Positions 41,672 through 50,902 of a DNA stretch of 64,000 bases are shown here, piece by piece. Made by a program: the position numbers and the translations under genes. Each line of letters starts with the position of its first letter. Position 1 is the stretch's first letter. The DNA comes from Bacillus sp. FJAT-28004. Lineage in GTDB: Bacteria > Bacillota > Bacilli > Paenibacillales > Paenibacillaceae. The notes beneath the pieces were generated by a model, which saw only the letters and a program-made list of their open reading frames with translations, was not told the DNA's origin and did no database searches. The stretch is taken from the NCBI RefSeq assembly GCF_001280845.1, contig NZ_LGHP01000001.1:2847377-2911376 (forward strand). The letters are read 5' to 3'.

Positions 41672-42553
41672 CTATTCTGGTGGAATTTCTGAAGGAACCC
41701 ATAGTTTAGTAACATCTATCCCTTTTTCATCTCTACTCTTTAAGTCTCTCATAAATTCAAGAAAACCATATACCGGTTTCCATCCGAGTGTGTTTTCTGC
41801 CTCTGACAGATCATGCTGCTCGACCTGCTTAGGCAGAGAAATCTCATACTTCTTCAACAAGCGGCTTGCACCCGGTACATGTGTCTCACACCATTCAGCA
41901 CCAAGCTCACTGAAGTTTTGAACAACATCTAGCGGCATATTATGATTGGTATGTACTATCGTGCGAAATAGCCCTATCTTTCTTTCTAAAGCTGCTTTGA
42001 CAGCAGCAACTGTAGCTGTCGCTACATCCCGTCTATCTACTCCATTGCGAAGCAGTCGTTCCCCAAACTCTAAGTATGGCCGAGGAATAAATTCATGATA
42101 GCGCAGCATCGCGATCGAAGCGCCTGTCATTTCATAATAAGCCCTGCAGAGATCCTCCCCGATTACTTTACTAACACCATAAACCGATCCCCATCCGAAT
42201 GCCATTGAAGACGCATAGACAATGGCATTAATACCAGCTTGCTTGCATGCTTCTAAAAGATAAAAAGTACCATCTACATTAACGGAAAAAATGGTTTCAT
42301 CACTAACCGGCGGAGTGTGTGCGCAATGCCATGCTGCTAGGTGAACAACGGCATCCATACCAGCTACCGCTCGCTGTACGTCGCCTGGTGTCCTGATATC
42401 ACATCTAACGAACTCAAGTTGTTTCAATTCATCAGACTGAGGAGGCATAACGTCTGCCATCCGAACGGTATAACCAGCTTGAGTCAATGCTTTGCATACG
42501 GCCTGACCTCCATTGCCCGCAGCTCCTGTCACAACAATTTTCATTTTCATCAC
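41672..42553 (-). CDS. NAD-dependent epimerase/dehydratase family protein
   Basis: 293 residues, short-chain dehydrogenase fold. The nucleotide-binding motif is VTGAAGNGGQAV near the N-terminus, the catalytic motif Tyr-x-x-x-Lys is in SSMAFGWGSVYGVSKVIGEDLC (about residue 135), and the C-terminal part carries ENTLGWKPVYGF, typical of nucleotide-sugar epimerases and uronate dehydrogenases. The substrate is unknown. It is transcribed alone; its promoter region (42554-42820) carries TGATAACGCTTCCA near 42605-42618, which partly matches the catabolite-repression (cre) consensus, but with two mismatches this is weak. Confidence 0.88.
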   Translation of the reverse strand: MMKMKIVVTGAAGNGGQAVCKALTQAGYTVRMADVMPPQSDELKQLEFVRCDIRTPGDVQRAVAGMDAVVHLAAWHCAHTPPVSDETIFSVNVDGTFYLLEACKQAGINAIVYASSMAFGWGSVYGVSKVIGEDLCRAYYEMTGASIAMLRYHEFIPRPYLEFGERLLRNGVDRRDVATATVAAVKAALERKIGLFRTIVHTNHNMPLDVVQNFSELGAEWCETHVPGASRLLKKYEISLPKQVEQHDLSEAENTLGWKPVYGFLEFMRDLKSRDEKGIDVTKLWVPSEIPPE

Positions 42554-42820
42554 TCCGTCAATTTAATAGTAATGTAGAATGACACCGCATAGTTATATAA
42601 CGATATGATAACGCTTCCAACAATACCGGAACAATTAGTCTATTACTATGCCTGATCCTTAACAGGTTTAATAATAGTACATCTAAATAGAAATATGAAG
42701 TACGCACTTTCTTTTTAGTTAGTAACCTGGAGGTAACCTATAAACTTACATGTTACAAAGTCGGTACGAAAACAAGAGGAGATGTTCATCCCCCCTTCTC
42801 CAAATCTTATACTCGTCTCA

Positions 42821-43714
42821 TTACAGATGGACCTCAAATTCATTAACATAAATAGCATTACCAATAATCTCAATATCAAGCTGATCATCGTTCCTTGTTA
42901 CAAATACTCCAATTCTGCCATTGCGACCGATCTCTTGACCCTGTTCAACAACAAGATTAAATGATTCTTCGGAGTTTTTGTCTATGTACTTTGCATAGTA
43001 TGCACCCATTACACCGGAAGCCGTACCTGTCGCAGGATCTTCAATCGTTCCTGAAAAGGGCGATGAAAAATGACGAGCATGCATTTGTGCATTCACATCG
43101 TATGTTTCTAAACAAAACGGATGGATTGACGCCCTAGGCATTTCTTTCAATATATCCGGAAACAGCGAATTATTTGGCTTCATTTTTTTGAAAGCACTAA
43201 GATTTTTTATAGGAATTAATAAGGTCCATGCGCCGGTACTTCCATACAATGTAGGGAGCTCCGTCTCGATATCCCCCTCTTCAATTCCCATGGAATGAGC
43301 CAAATCTGCAAAAGAACCATGGAATGGCTGAAATTGAGGAGCGGCTTGCCGCATCGTGATTCGAGGCTCATCATTTATATCGGAATGGATTCTTATCGGC
43401 AAAATGCCAGCTTTTGTTTCAATCGTGAATTCAGATGGATGATCAAGCAACCCTTTCGTTTTCAGCGCATAAATCGTTGCCATCGTTGCATGACCACAAA
43501 GATTTATTTCATGGCCTGGTGTAAAATAACGAATTCGAATATCAGCCTTATCCGATTTCAGCGGAAATGCCGTTTCATTGAAACCTACTTTTTCCGCGAT
43601 TGCTAACATCTGCTCTTCTGAGAGATGATCACCATTCAATACAACTCCCGCAGGGTTCCCCATATTAGGAATGTTACTAAATGCATCGAAATGATAGACC
43701 ATTATTGCTCTCAC
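42821..43714 (-). CDS. PhzF-family isomerase-like protein
   Basis: 297 residues from a GTG at 43714 with GGAGG 7 bases upstream; an in-frame ATG 6 bases earlier sits too close to that site. Family marks of the PhzF/diaminopimelate-epimerase fold: [29 protein letters not shown] with [10 protein letters not shown] at the N-terminal half, [17 protein letters not shown] (His and Cys region of the active site), and the closing [13 protein letters not shown]. Members isomerise small acids, but the substrate is unknown; no phenazine genes are nearby. It lies 31 bases after a short remnant-like frame. Confidence 0.93.
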   Translation of the reverse strand: MRAIMVYHFDAFSNIPNMGNPAGVVLNGDHLSEEQMLAIAEKVGFNETAFPLKSDKADIRIRYFTPGHEINLCGHATMATIYALKTKGLLDHPSEFTIETKAGILPIRIHSDINDEPRITMRQAAPQFQPFHGSFADLAHSMGIEEGDIETELPTLYGSTGAWTLLIPIKNLSAFKKMKPNNSLFPDILKEMPRASIHPFCLETYDVNAQMHARHFSSPFSGTIEDPATGTASGVMGAYYAKYIDKNSEESFNLVVEQGQEIGRNGRIGVFVTRNDDQLDIEIIGNAIYVNEFEVHL

Positions 43715-43745
43715 AAACATCCCTCCGCCTACTTGCGCATAAATT

Positions 43746-43964
43746 TTATTCCTCAAAATAACGAGCGATCTCTGTAGGCAGCTTACTTTCGATATGAGCC
43801 TGCCCAAACTCTCCGTCTTTTTCCAAGATTCCGTAGTTTAGTCCTAATGTCTGATCCATGTTAAGCAAGACCGTCAATTGACGAATCTGATCCGTTTGAA
43901 ATTCATTATAAGGGCCCTGTTGGTTCATAAGGCTGATAAATGATTTTACGTCGTCGCCTTCCAA
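43746..43964 (-). CDS. Short hypothetical protein, possibly a truncated gene
   Basis: A 72-codon frame from TTG (43964) to a stop at 43746. The frame stays open upstream to near 44040 without an ATG, and no ribosome site is well placed for the TTG, so it may be the C-terminal end of a lost protein. The readable part ends with [10 protein letters not shown] and is acidic and helical. It overlaps the region downstream of the membrane-anchored protein gene at 44005 in another frame. Family not recognised. Confidence 0.35.
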   Translation of the reverse strand: MEGDDVKSFISLMNQQGPYNEFQTDQIRQLTVLLNMDQTLGLNYGILEKDGEFGQAHIESKLPTEIARYFEE

Positions 43965-44004
43965 GGTTCGAAAAAGACTATTTCCTTTAAATATCCATGG
44001 TCTC

Positions 44005-44535
44005 TTAATGAAGAGAATCAGAATTAAACCATTTCGTTATGTTTTTCGTTTTGGTAAAACCTAAATATTTGTATGTGATGGTTACGTTTTGTATGGGCTG
44101 ATTTTCATAGCGGATTCGGAGGCCGTATTGCATGGGTGTATGTTCTTTTTTCTCTAGTGCTGTATGAAACTCCTCTTGAGAAAGTGCTGGGTATATAGAA
44201 GAGGCTGATAAATCCATAAACTGAGTAGCTGGATCCGGACTCGGTAGAACTTGCACCATATGACCAGAATCATAAGAGATGCCGAGTTGAACGATATCCG
44301 ATCGATCTTCTCCATTTACTTTTACATTCATAATGTCGACTTTCTGATAACCTTCATTGCTTAGTTCAACGACATACTCTTCGACCTGTCCATCCTCATT
44401 ATTGATTCGTTGAAGTCCGTTATTCACTAACGGGTCCGTCATTCGATACCAGACTGTCACGGATATAGCCAATCCGATCAGAATGAACAAACCGACACTT
44501 ATAACTGTTTTCTTTAGGCTCCATTTCTGATTCAT
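44005..44535 (-). CDS. Membrane-anchored extracellular protein of unknown function
   Basis: 176 residues. One hydrophobic segment near the N-terminus (about residues 10-30) anchors the protein; the remainder is a beta-rich extracellular domain with VEEYVVELSNEGYQKVDI and QNVTITYKYLGF. Similar proteins occur in Bacillales beside other small membrane proteins without a known function. A GGAGG-type site precedes the ATG. It is isolated between DUF72 and PhzF, all in the same direction, and could be in one transcript with them. Confidence 0.65.
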   Translation of the reverse strand: MNQKWSLKKTVISVGLFILIGLAISVTVWYRMTDPLVNNGLQRINNEDGQVEEYVVELSNEGYQKVDIMNVKVNGEDRSDIVQLGISYDSGHMVQVLPSPDPATQFMDLSASSIYPALSQEEFHTALEKKEHTPMQYGLRIRYENQPIQNVTITYKYLGFTKTKNITKWFNSDSLH

Positions 44536-44595
44536 ATCAAGCCTCCTTCGAGGATAACCCGATGTTTTTGTCTTAATTGAAATGTCTTCGTCATT

Positions 44596-45471
44596 CTAAA
44601 ATAAATCCAACTGCTCGATGATAGGAGGCGGCGGCTCATTCGGGCTTTCTCCGTTTGGGCGAGTCAGTCCCAGTATCTCCATCATCCTCTTCGCGTTGTC
44701 TGCCGCATCTCCTCCGGAGTTGTTGTTAAAAATGACATAAACATGCTCGCTCTGCTGCTCCAGCAGCCGCAGCTTATTCGCCCAATCTTGTAGCTCTTCC
44801 TCACTGTAGCAGTACAAATAACGAACTTCACGCCAATTCGGCGCACTGGCTTGATTCCAGCCAGACACATTGCGTCCATGAAACCTGACGATAGTCGATT
44901 GTGAATCCGTTGCCACGAGAACGATCGGAATGGAGCCTGTTGCAGCCTGCGGCTCATCACAAACACTATGCATCCACTGCTCCTGCCTCATGAAATCCAA
45001 CGTCTTCTCCTTATACTCCTGTGAAAACCAGCTTTGATGGCGGAATTCGAGCGCGCAAGGAATTCCATTCATTCGTGCTTTTGTCTCCCTAAGGATTCGC
45101 ACATTGCCAAGTGTACAATCGAACCATGGCGGATACTGGAACAAGGCTGCCGTCAATCGGCCTGACTCTATCACGGGCTCCAGCATTTGCCGGAATGCCG
45201 CATACATTTCATTCGTCTCCGAAGCCGGTACCGCCTGGCCTCGCTGATGTCCGGTCATACCCTGATAAGCCTTAACTACGAAGTGAAGTGATTCCGGCGT
45301 ATCCGCCAGCCATTTGCTGAATCGCTCTTTAGATTGTATGGCATAAAAGGTGCTATCTACCTCTACTAACGGAAAATGTTTTGCATATTGTCGGAGCTTA
45401 CTGCCCGCTTTGCTAACAGGGGCATATAGCTGATCATGATCACCCCATCCTGCAAGACCAATTGAAATCAT
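44596..45471 (-). CDS. DUF72 (YecE-family) protein
   Basis: 291 residues from the ATG at 45471 with GAGGTG upstream; a GTG at 45492 gives a longer frame but without its own site. TIM-barrel-like DUF72: IGLAGWGDHDQLY at the start, then YAKHFPLVEVDSTFYA, then ALEFRHQSWF (about residue 145), then VRFHGRNVSGW and the C-terminal VIFNNNSGGDAADNAKRM. The family is common but its reaction is unknown. No signal peptide. The gene probably stands alone. Confidence 0.93.
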   Translation of the reverse strand: MISIGLAGWGDHDQLYAPVSKAGSKLRQYAKHFPLVEVDSTFYAIQSKERFSKWLADTPESLHFVVKAYQGMTGHQRGQAVPASETNEMYAAFRQMLEPVIESGRLTAALFQYPPWFDCTLGNVRILRETKARMNGIPCALEFRHQSWFSQEYKEKTLDFMRQEQWMHSVCDEPQAATGSIPIVLVATDSQSTIVRFHGRNVSGWNQASAPNWREVRYLYCYSEEELQDWANKLRLLEQQSEHVYVIFNNNSGGDAADNAKRMMEILGLTRPNGESPNEPPPPIIEQLDLF

Positions 45472-45717
45472 ATGATCACCTCGTGTATACATTCAATCTT
45501 TGAGCTTCATCTATCATTTAATTATTCCTATTATACTAATCTACTATTCTCCTTGTAATAAAAAAACCACGTTTCTAAAATGTGGCCAAATCATAGAAAA
45601 ACAATATTGCCGCAGTTTGCTGCTGCCTGCAACTAGCAAATTTAATTTTGCAGCTGTTTTACTTATTGGTTCGTAGACGTATACTTAGTCTATAACAAAT
45701 GTAAGGAGCAATGTACA

Positions 45718-47073
45718 ATGAGCTACGAATCCTATTTTCAGAACCTGAGAGAACAACATTTGGATGAGCTGAAACAATTTTTGACGATACCGAGTATTTC
45801 AGCTTTATCCAATCATAAAAATGACATGAATGAAGCGGCAAAATGGGTTGCTGCCAAATTAGAGAAGGCTGGACTTGAGAATGTGGAGATCCATCCTACT
45901 GCAGGGCATCCAATCGTGTACGCCGAGCATATCCATGCTCCAGACAAACCGACGGTACTCATCTACGGTCATTACGATGTGCAGCCAGTAGATCCTCTTA
46001 ACCTTTGGGAGACTCCACCTTTTGAGCCAACCATCCGCGATGGCAAGTTATATGCTCGTGGTGCAACAGATGATAAAGGGCAGCTCTTCTTGCATGTAAA
46101 GGCGGTTGAGGCGCTTCTAAGCCAAGAAAACGCCCTTCCAGTAAACGTGAAGTTTTGTATTGAAGGCGAGGAAGAAATTTCAAGCCCTAATCTGCCGACC
46201 TTTATGGAAACGAATGCGGACAAGCTGAAAGCAGACGTCATTGTCATATCAGATACATCGCTTCTCGAAAAAGGAAAACCTGCTATTTCTACTGGCCTGC
46301 GCGGACTGTGCTCCCTTGAAGTAACGATAGTTACCGCCAATACCGATCTGCATTCGGGTACTTTCGGCGGCGGCGTTCCTAACGCACTTCACGCATTGAT
46401 CTCCTTGCTGAGCTCTTTGCATGATGACCAGGGCCGAGTTGCAATCGAAGGTTTCTATGAAGGTGTACCAGAGCTTACCTCCGTTATGCGTGAAGAGTTT
46501 TTGAAGCAAAATCATAATGAAGAAGAATTAAGAACGAATCTCGATCTTGAAGCGTTGTACGGGGAAGAAGGATATTCCTTTGTTGAGCGAACAGGCGCTA
46601 GACCCACTCTTGAACTAAACGGAGTGTATGGCGGGTTTCAAGGCGAGGGCTCGAAAACGGTCATTCCAAAAGAAGCTCATGCCAAAATCACTTGTCGTTT
46701 AGTTGGCGATCAAGACCCAGCCCAAGTATTAGAACGAATTGTAACTCATCTGGAATCGCATGTTCAATCAGGCGCAAAACTTATTATTAAACGCGGTGAA
46801 AAAGCTCGTGCCTTCGACATGGACCCATCAAATCCTATGCTCCAAAAGGCAGCCGATGCTTATGAAAAAGTGTACGGCACTCGCGCGCTCTTCACGAAGG
46901 ATGGCGGATCGATTCCAATTGTCGAGACGTTCTCACGCGTATTAGGCGCTCCCGTTGTCATGATGGGCTTCGGACTTCCAGACGAAAATCTGCATGCTCC
47001 TAATGAGCATTTCAACCTTGAGAACTTTGACAAGGGGCTTCTAACGATTGTTGAATTTCTGAAACAGCTTTAA
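45718..47073 (+). CDS. M20-family dipeptidase/peptidase
   Basis: 451 residues, metal-dependent amidohydrolase of the M20 family. Zinc-site motifs: VLIYGHYDVQPVDPL (His and Asp, residues about 80-95), LYARGATDDKGQLFLHVKA (Asp), FCIEGEEEISSPNL (catalytic Glu pair, about 143) and the dimerisation domain from about 190. It cleaves dipeptides or acylated amino acids in the cytoplasm. AAGGAG lies 7 bases before the ATG. It is followed by a dispersed repeat and a terminator, and stands alone. Confidence 0.95.
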   Translation: MSYESYFQNLREQHLDELKQFLTIPSISALSNHKNDMNEAAKWVAAKLEKAGLENVEIHPTAGHPIVYAEHIHAPDKPTVLIYGHYDVQPVDPLNLWETPPFEPTIRDGKLYARGATDDKGQLFLHVKAVEALLSQENALPVNVKFCIEGEEEISSPNLPTFMETNADKLKADVIVISDTSLLEKGKPAISTGLRGLCSLEVTIVTANTDLHSGTFGGGVPNALHALISLLSSLHDDQGRVAIEGFYEGVPELTSVMREEFLKQNHNEEELRTNLDLEALYGEEGYSFVERTGARPTLELNGVYGGFQGEGSKTVIPKEAHAKITCRLVGDQDPAQVLERIVTHLESHVQSGAKLIIKRGEKARAFDMDPSNPMLQKAADAYEKVYGTRALFTKDGGSIPIVETFSRVLGAPVVMMGFGLPDENLHAPNEHFNLENFDKGLLTIVEFLKQL

Positions 47074-47077
47074 AGCC

Positions 47078-47130
47078 AAGCAAAAACGCCTTCAGCGTCT
47101 TTTGGACGCTGAAGTAGCTTTGACGGAATA
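47078..47130 (+). repeat. Dispersed repeat, copy 3
   Basis: AAAAACGCCTTCAGCGTC followed by TTTTGGACGCTGAAGTAGC-type arms; the same element as at 20944-20995 and 30177-30225. Confidence 0.7.
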
Positions 47131-47180
47131 AAGGCAGCTGAGCTACTCATTTTTTGAGATGCTCAGCTGCCTTTTTTAAA
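47131..47180. terminator. Bidirectional terminator between the M20 gene and bdbC
   Basis: AAGGCAGCTGAGC and GCTCAGCTGCCTT pair across a 17-base loop, followed by TTTTTT on the plus strand. Confidence 0.85.
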
Positions 47181-47189
47181 AGATCATGA

Positions 47190-47615
47190 CTATTTATGAA
47201 GCTTCCGCAAGCGAAGCAGCGCCGTCAAAATAATCAAAAATGCCGCGAGAGCCAGCATCGGAATGGTGATGAACCCAAACCAGTTCAAATAATCACCCTG
47301 ACAGGAAACAGGGCCGCACGCTGCAAGCTTAGAATCATGCGGCAGCTTTTGCAGCACGGTATGATAAAGCGAGAAGCCTCCTCCAATAACAACTAAAGGC
47401 AGAGCATACGAAACGATGCCTTCATCTCCCTTAGAGTAGGCAATTCCTAGTATTAGTGCTAATGGATACATGAATATACGCTGGAACCAGCATAAGCTGC
47501 ATGGCGCAAAATGCATGACTTCACTCAAATACAAGCTGCCCGCCGTTGCCAGTACAGCAGCAGCCCAAGCGATAAATAACCAAAATGATTTTTTCTTTGC
47601 CAAATCTTCTTCCAA
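47190..47615 (-). CDS. bdbC: Disulfide bond formation protein (BdbC/DsbB-like)
   Basis: 141 residues with four hydrophobic segments. The first periplasm-facing Cys pair is CSLCWFQR (about residue 35), the second CGPVSC (about residue 99), both in loops as in DsbB/BdbC. The protein oxidises a thiol oxidase partner (BdbD-type) using menaquinone in the membrane. Its usual partner gene is not next to it here. It is followed by the tandem repeat array on its upstream side and a terminator on its downstream side. Confidence 0.92.
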   Translation of the reverse strand: MEEDLAKKKSFWLFIAWAAAVLATAGSLYLSEVMHFAPCSLCWFQRIFMYPLALILGIAYSKGDEGIVSYALPLVVIGGGFSLYHTVLQKLPHDSKLAACGPVSCQGDYLNWFGFITIPMLALAAFLIILTALLRLRKLHK

Positions 47616-47734
47616 ATTGTTCGCCTCATCTTCAGTAGATTATAATTCTATTTTCTATCTACTATTCTCCCTCGATAGGGAGGGTAAAAACATGACTCTA
47701 AAGGGCTATTGCATGTGATTTATATTTGTGGGTT

Positions 47735-49056
47735 GTAAGAACCCATGTGTGCTTACAGCATCATTTCGGCGTAGGCGAACGAGCGATTGTCCGCTATAAG
47801 CACGTATTTGCTCTTACAGCTTGTAAGTAACCTTAGTTTGACCGCTGTAAGAACCCATGTGTGCTTACAGCATCATTTCGGCGTGGGAGGACGTGCGATT
47901 CGGACCTGTAAGCACGTATCTGCTCTTACAGCATCAAAGTAACCTTAGATTGACCGTTGTAAGAACCCATTTGTGCTTACAGCATCATTTCGGCGTAGGC
48001 GAACGACCGATTGTCCACTATAAGCACGTATTTGCTCTTACAGCTTCAAAGTAACCTAGATTGACCGCTGTAAGAACTCATGTGTGCTTACAGCATCGTT
48101 TCGGCGTAGGCGAACGAGCGTTTGTCCGCTGTAAGGCACTTATTTGCTCTTACAGCTTCAAAGTAACCTTAGATTGACCGCTGTAAGAACCCATGTGTGC
48201 TTACAGCATCATTTCGGCGTAGGCGAATGAGCGATTATCCGCTGTAAGCACGTATTTGCTCTTACAGCTTGTAAGTAACCTTAGTTTGACCGCTGTAAGA
48301 ACCCATGCGTGCTTACAGCATCATTTCGGCGTGGGAGGACGTCCGATTCGGACCTGTAAGCACGTATCTGCTCTTACAGCATCAAAGTAACCTTAGTTTG
48401 ACCGCTGTAAGAACCCATGCGTGCTTACAGCATCATTTCGGCGTGGGAGGACGTCCGATTCGGACCTGTAAGCACGTATCTGCTCTTACAGCATCAAAGT
48501 AACCTTAGTTTGACCGCTGTAAGAACCCATGTGTGCTTACAGCATCATTTCGGCGTGGGAGGACGTCCGATTCGGACCTGTAAGCACGTATCTGCTCTTA
48601 CAGCTTCAAAGTAACCTCTGTTTGACCGCTGTAAGAACCCATGCGTGCTTACAGCATCATTTCGGCGTAGGCGAACGAGCGATTGTCCGCTGTAAGCACG
48701 TATCTGCTCTTACAGCATCAAAGTAACCTTAGTTTACCCGCTGTAAGAACCCATGTGTGCTTACAGCATCATTTCGGCGTAGGCGAACGAGCGATTGTCC
48801 GCTGTAAGCACGTATTTGCTCTTACAGCTTCAAAGTAACCTTAGATTGACCGCTGTAAGAACCCATGTGTGCTTACAGCATCATTTCGGCGTAGGAGAAC
48901 GAGCTTTTGTCCGCTGTAAGCACGTATTTGCTCTTACAGCTTCAAAGTAACCTTAGTTTGACCGCTGTAAGAACCCATGTGTGCTTACAGCATCATTTCG
49001 GCGTAGGCGAACGAGCCGTTCCAAACTGTAAGCACATTTTCGCTCTTACAACCACA
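47735..49056. repeat. Tandem array of twelve 112-bp units, each with two 28-bp stem-loops
   Basis: Units start at 47735, 47847, 47959, 48070, 48183, 48295, 48407, 48519, 48631, 48743, 48855 and 48967. Each unit has two related palindromes: GCTGTAAG-N12-CTTACAGC separated by 33 bases, then 23 bases to the next unit. The spacing is 112 bp (111 and 113 once each). Two subtypes of the middle segment occur: GTAGGCGAACGAGCG and GTGGGAGGACG, the second type in units 2, 6, 7 and 8. The last unit is diverged at its right end. Short frames of about 65 codons recur once per unit but are a by-product of the repeats. There are no unique spacers as in CRISPR. Confidence 0.95.
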
Positions 49057-49080
49057 AACTAACCCTCACAAAACAAAAAA

Positions 49081-49130
49081 AGAAGGCCCACTCCCAGGTA
49101 GATAATCCTACCTAGGAGCAGACCTTCTCC
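49081..49130 (-). terminator. Terminator of the sugar importer operon
   Basis: AGAAGG...CTCC-AGGTAG and CTACCT-GGAG...CCTTCT make a long hairpin; it lies about 50 bases after the stop of the last binding-protein gene and separates it from the repeat array. Confidence 0.75.
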
Positions 49131-49177
49131 ATTGCCGCGCTCAATCGCTATTCATGTTAATGAGTAGCTCACTCTCA

Positions 49178-50830
49178 TTACTTACCGTTGATCAAAGCAA
49201 GGTTTTCTTGCCATCTTGCTGTACGGTATTCATTCACTTTCTCGAATCCAAGCGAGTTTGTTGTCTTTTTCGCTTCCTCGATCAGACTAAGTACCTCAGC
49301 ATCGCTCTTTGCGAATAGAATTTTACCGAAATACTCGTTTGCAGTCTCGTTTACCTGCTGATTAATGATACCTTCATCTGTTTCTGGAGCCGGATCAATG
49401 TTGTTGTATTGCGTCATATTCAACGATGTTTTCCATGCGATGTTAAGCTGTGCCAAAGAACCCCAGTTGCGTTGTTCTTCCGGCAACGTTTGCTCGATTT
49501 TTTGTTTGCTCGTATCTACAAAAGTTGCGTTTCCTGCCCATACATAGGCTTCCAGCTTATCCTTGTCCTTCTCTTCTTGCGGCGTGCTGAACCATTTGTC
49601 GTTCGGGATCGGTGCTCCATCAGCATCGTATTCATCCCAGTACAAGCCTTTTGGTCCGAAGAACATAACGCGTGTACCTTCCTCGCCTGTCACCCAATCC
49701 AAATAGGCGAAAATACCTTCTGGGTTTTTAGCGCTTGTCGTAATTACATTGACGTTCCAGCCAAGTGCGTTATAGCCGTTTGGATATATTTTGTTTTTAT
49801 CCAAGCCTGACTTCGCGATTGGCCAAATAAATTCGTAGCCTGCATTTGGATCTTTGGCTTTCAATGCGTTATGGCCTTCGCGTCCCATATTGGTAGCGTT
49901 ACCGCCAACAAATACAGCTACTCTGCCCGTTGCAAGCTTCTCTTTAACTTGATCATCCTTTTGTGTCATTGCATCTTGCGTCATAAGGCCTTCTCTAAAT
50001 AGCTTGCTTGCGTACAGCATCGTTTCTTTCCATGCTTCATTGTTGTAGATGGTGTCGAACTTATCGCCATTCGGATATGCTTTCATCGAATGGAACGCAC
50101 CATTTGCACCCTCCTGGAAGCTAGGGAACATAACCTCTACGCCTGAACCATTGCCGCCTACCTCTAATGGGATCACATCCGGATATTTATCCTTAACCTG
50201 CTTTAAGTAAGTATACAGATCATCCGTTGTTTCAAGCTTCGGTGAGCCAAGATCTGCGTAAATCTTCTTGTTCACAAACCAGCCGCCGTTACCAGTAGGC
50301 GCTGCCGTATACCAGTTCGGGAATTGATAGATTTTGCCGTCGCTGGAGCGGAGCATATTTAGAGTCTCTTCGCCCGCCCACTTCTTCAGGTTCGGGTACT
50401 TCTCAATATAATCATCTAGTGGAACAAGTGCCCCCGCAGCTCTCAATCGTTCTACTTCAGGTCCACGATCCATCATAATGGCACCAGGAAGCTCTTTGGA
50501 TGCAATCATTGTGCTCAGCTTTTGCGCTGCAGCGCCGCCTGATTGAATGGGCTCTACGGTTACCTTCAGATTATCTTGTACCCACTTACTATTCGGATTA
50601 GCACCCCACGGCTCCGTAGTCCACCAATCATAATGAACATAATAAGAAAAGTTTACCGGTGTTTCCCCCAAAACGAATCCTTTGCCAGTCTCTGCTTTAT
50701 TCGTGCCTTCATTACCTGTATTGCCCGAGTTGCTTGACTTTCCGCCGTTGTTACCGGAGCAACCAGCTAGCAGCACAGTACCGGCAAGACCAACGGTCAT
50801 AAGCGCGGTTAGCAGCTTTTTTCCTTTCAT
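49178..50830 (-). CDS. Extracellular solute-binding protein (LplA/YtcQ-like lipoprotein)
   Basis: 550 residues. Signal peptide with lipobox LLAGC (Cys near residue 24), Ser/Gly/Asn-rich spacer, then a two-lobe binding fold of the long LplA/YtcQ type: YHYDWWTTEPWG, PDVIPLEVGGNG, then the C-terminal WVTGEEGTRVMFFGPKGLYWDEYD. Members bind oligosaccharides, often plant-derived uronic-acid or arabinose-type oligomers, outside the membrane. It is the last gene of a six-gene run and pairs with the two LplB/LplC-like permeases directly upstream. Confidence 0.93.
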   Translation of the reverse strand: MKGKKLLTALMTVGLAGTVLLAGCSGNNGGKSSNSGNTGNEGTNKAETGKGFVLGETPVNFSYYVHYDWWTTEPWGANPNSKWVQDNLKVTVEPIQSGGAAAQKLSTMIASKELPGAIMMDRGPEVERLRAAGALVPLDDYIEKYPNLKKWAGEETLNMLRSSDGKIYQFPNWYTAAPTGNGGWFVNKKIYADLGSPKLETTDDLYTYLKQVKDKYPDVIPLEVGGNGSGVEVMFPSFQEGANGAFHSMKAYPNGDKFDTIYNNEAWKETMLYASKLFREGLMTQDAMTQKDDQVKEKLATGRVAVFVGGNATNMGREGHNALKAKDPNAGYEFIWPIAKSGLDKNKIYPNGYNALGWNVNVITTSAKNPEGIFAYLDWVTGEEGTRVMFFGPKGLYWDEYDADGAPIPNDKWFSTPQEEKDKDKLEAYVWAGNATFVDTSKQKIEQTLPEEQRNWGSLAQLNIAWKTSLNMTQYNNIDPAPETDEGIINQQVNETANEYFGKILFAKSDAEVLSLIEEAKKTTNSLGFEKVNEYRTARWQENLALINGK

Positions 50831-50902
50831 GTTCGTACGCCTCCCAATTTTTAATATATATACTCATACCCCTCGCCGAAGCGTTAAGGTCGAATACCGA
50901 GA

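Noticed and set aside
42600..42620. cre site for catabolite repression before the epimerase gene
   Set aside because: Two mismatches at conserved positions make it too weak to call.
47857..48726. Recurring frames of about 65 codons inside the tandem array
   Set aside because: They arise from the repeat itself, cross the stem-loops, shift frame from unit to unit (112 is not a multiple of 3) and lack ribosome sites.
47735..49056. CRISPR array
   Set aside because: Units are 112 bp with repeated, not unique, intervening sequence, and no cas genes are present.
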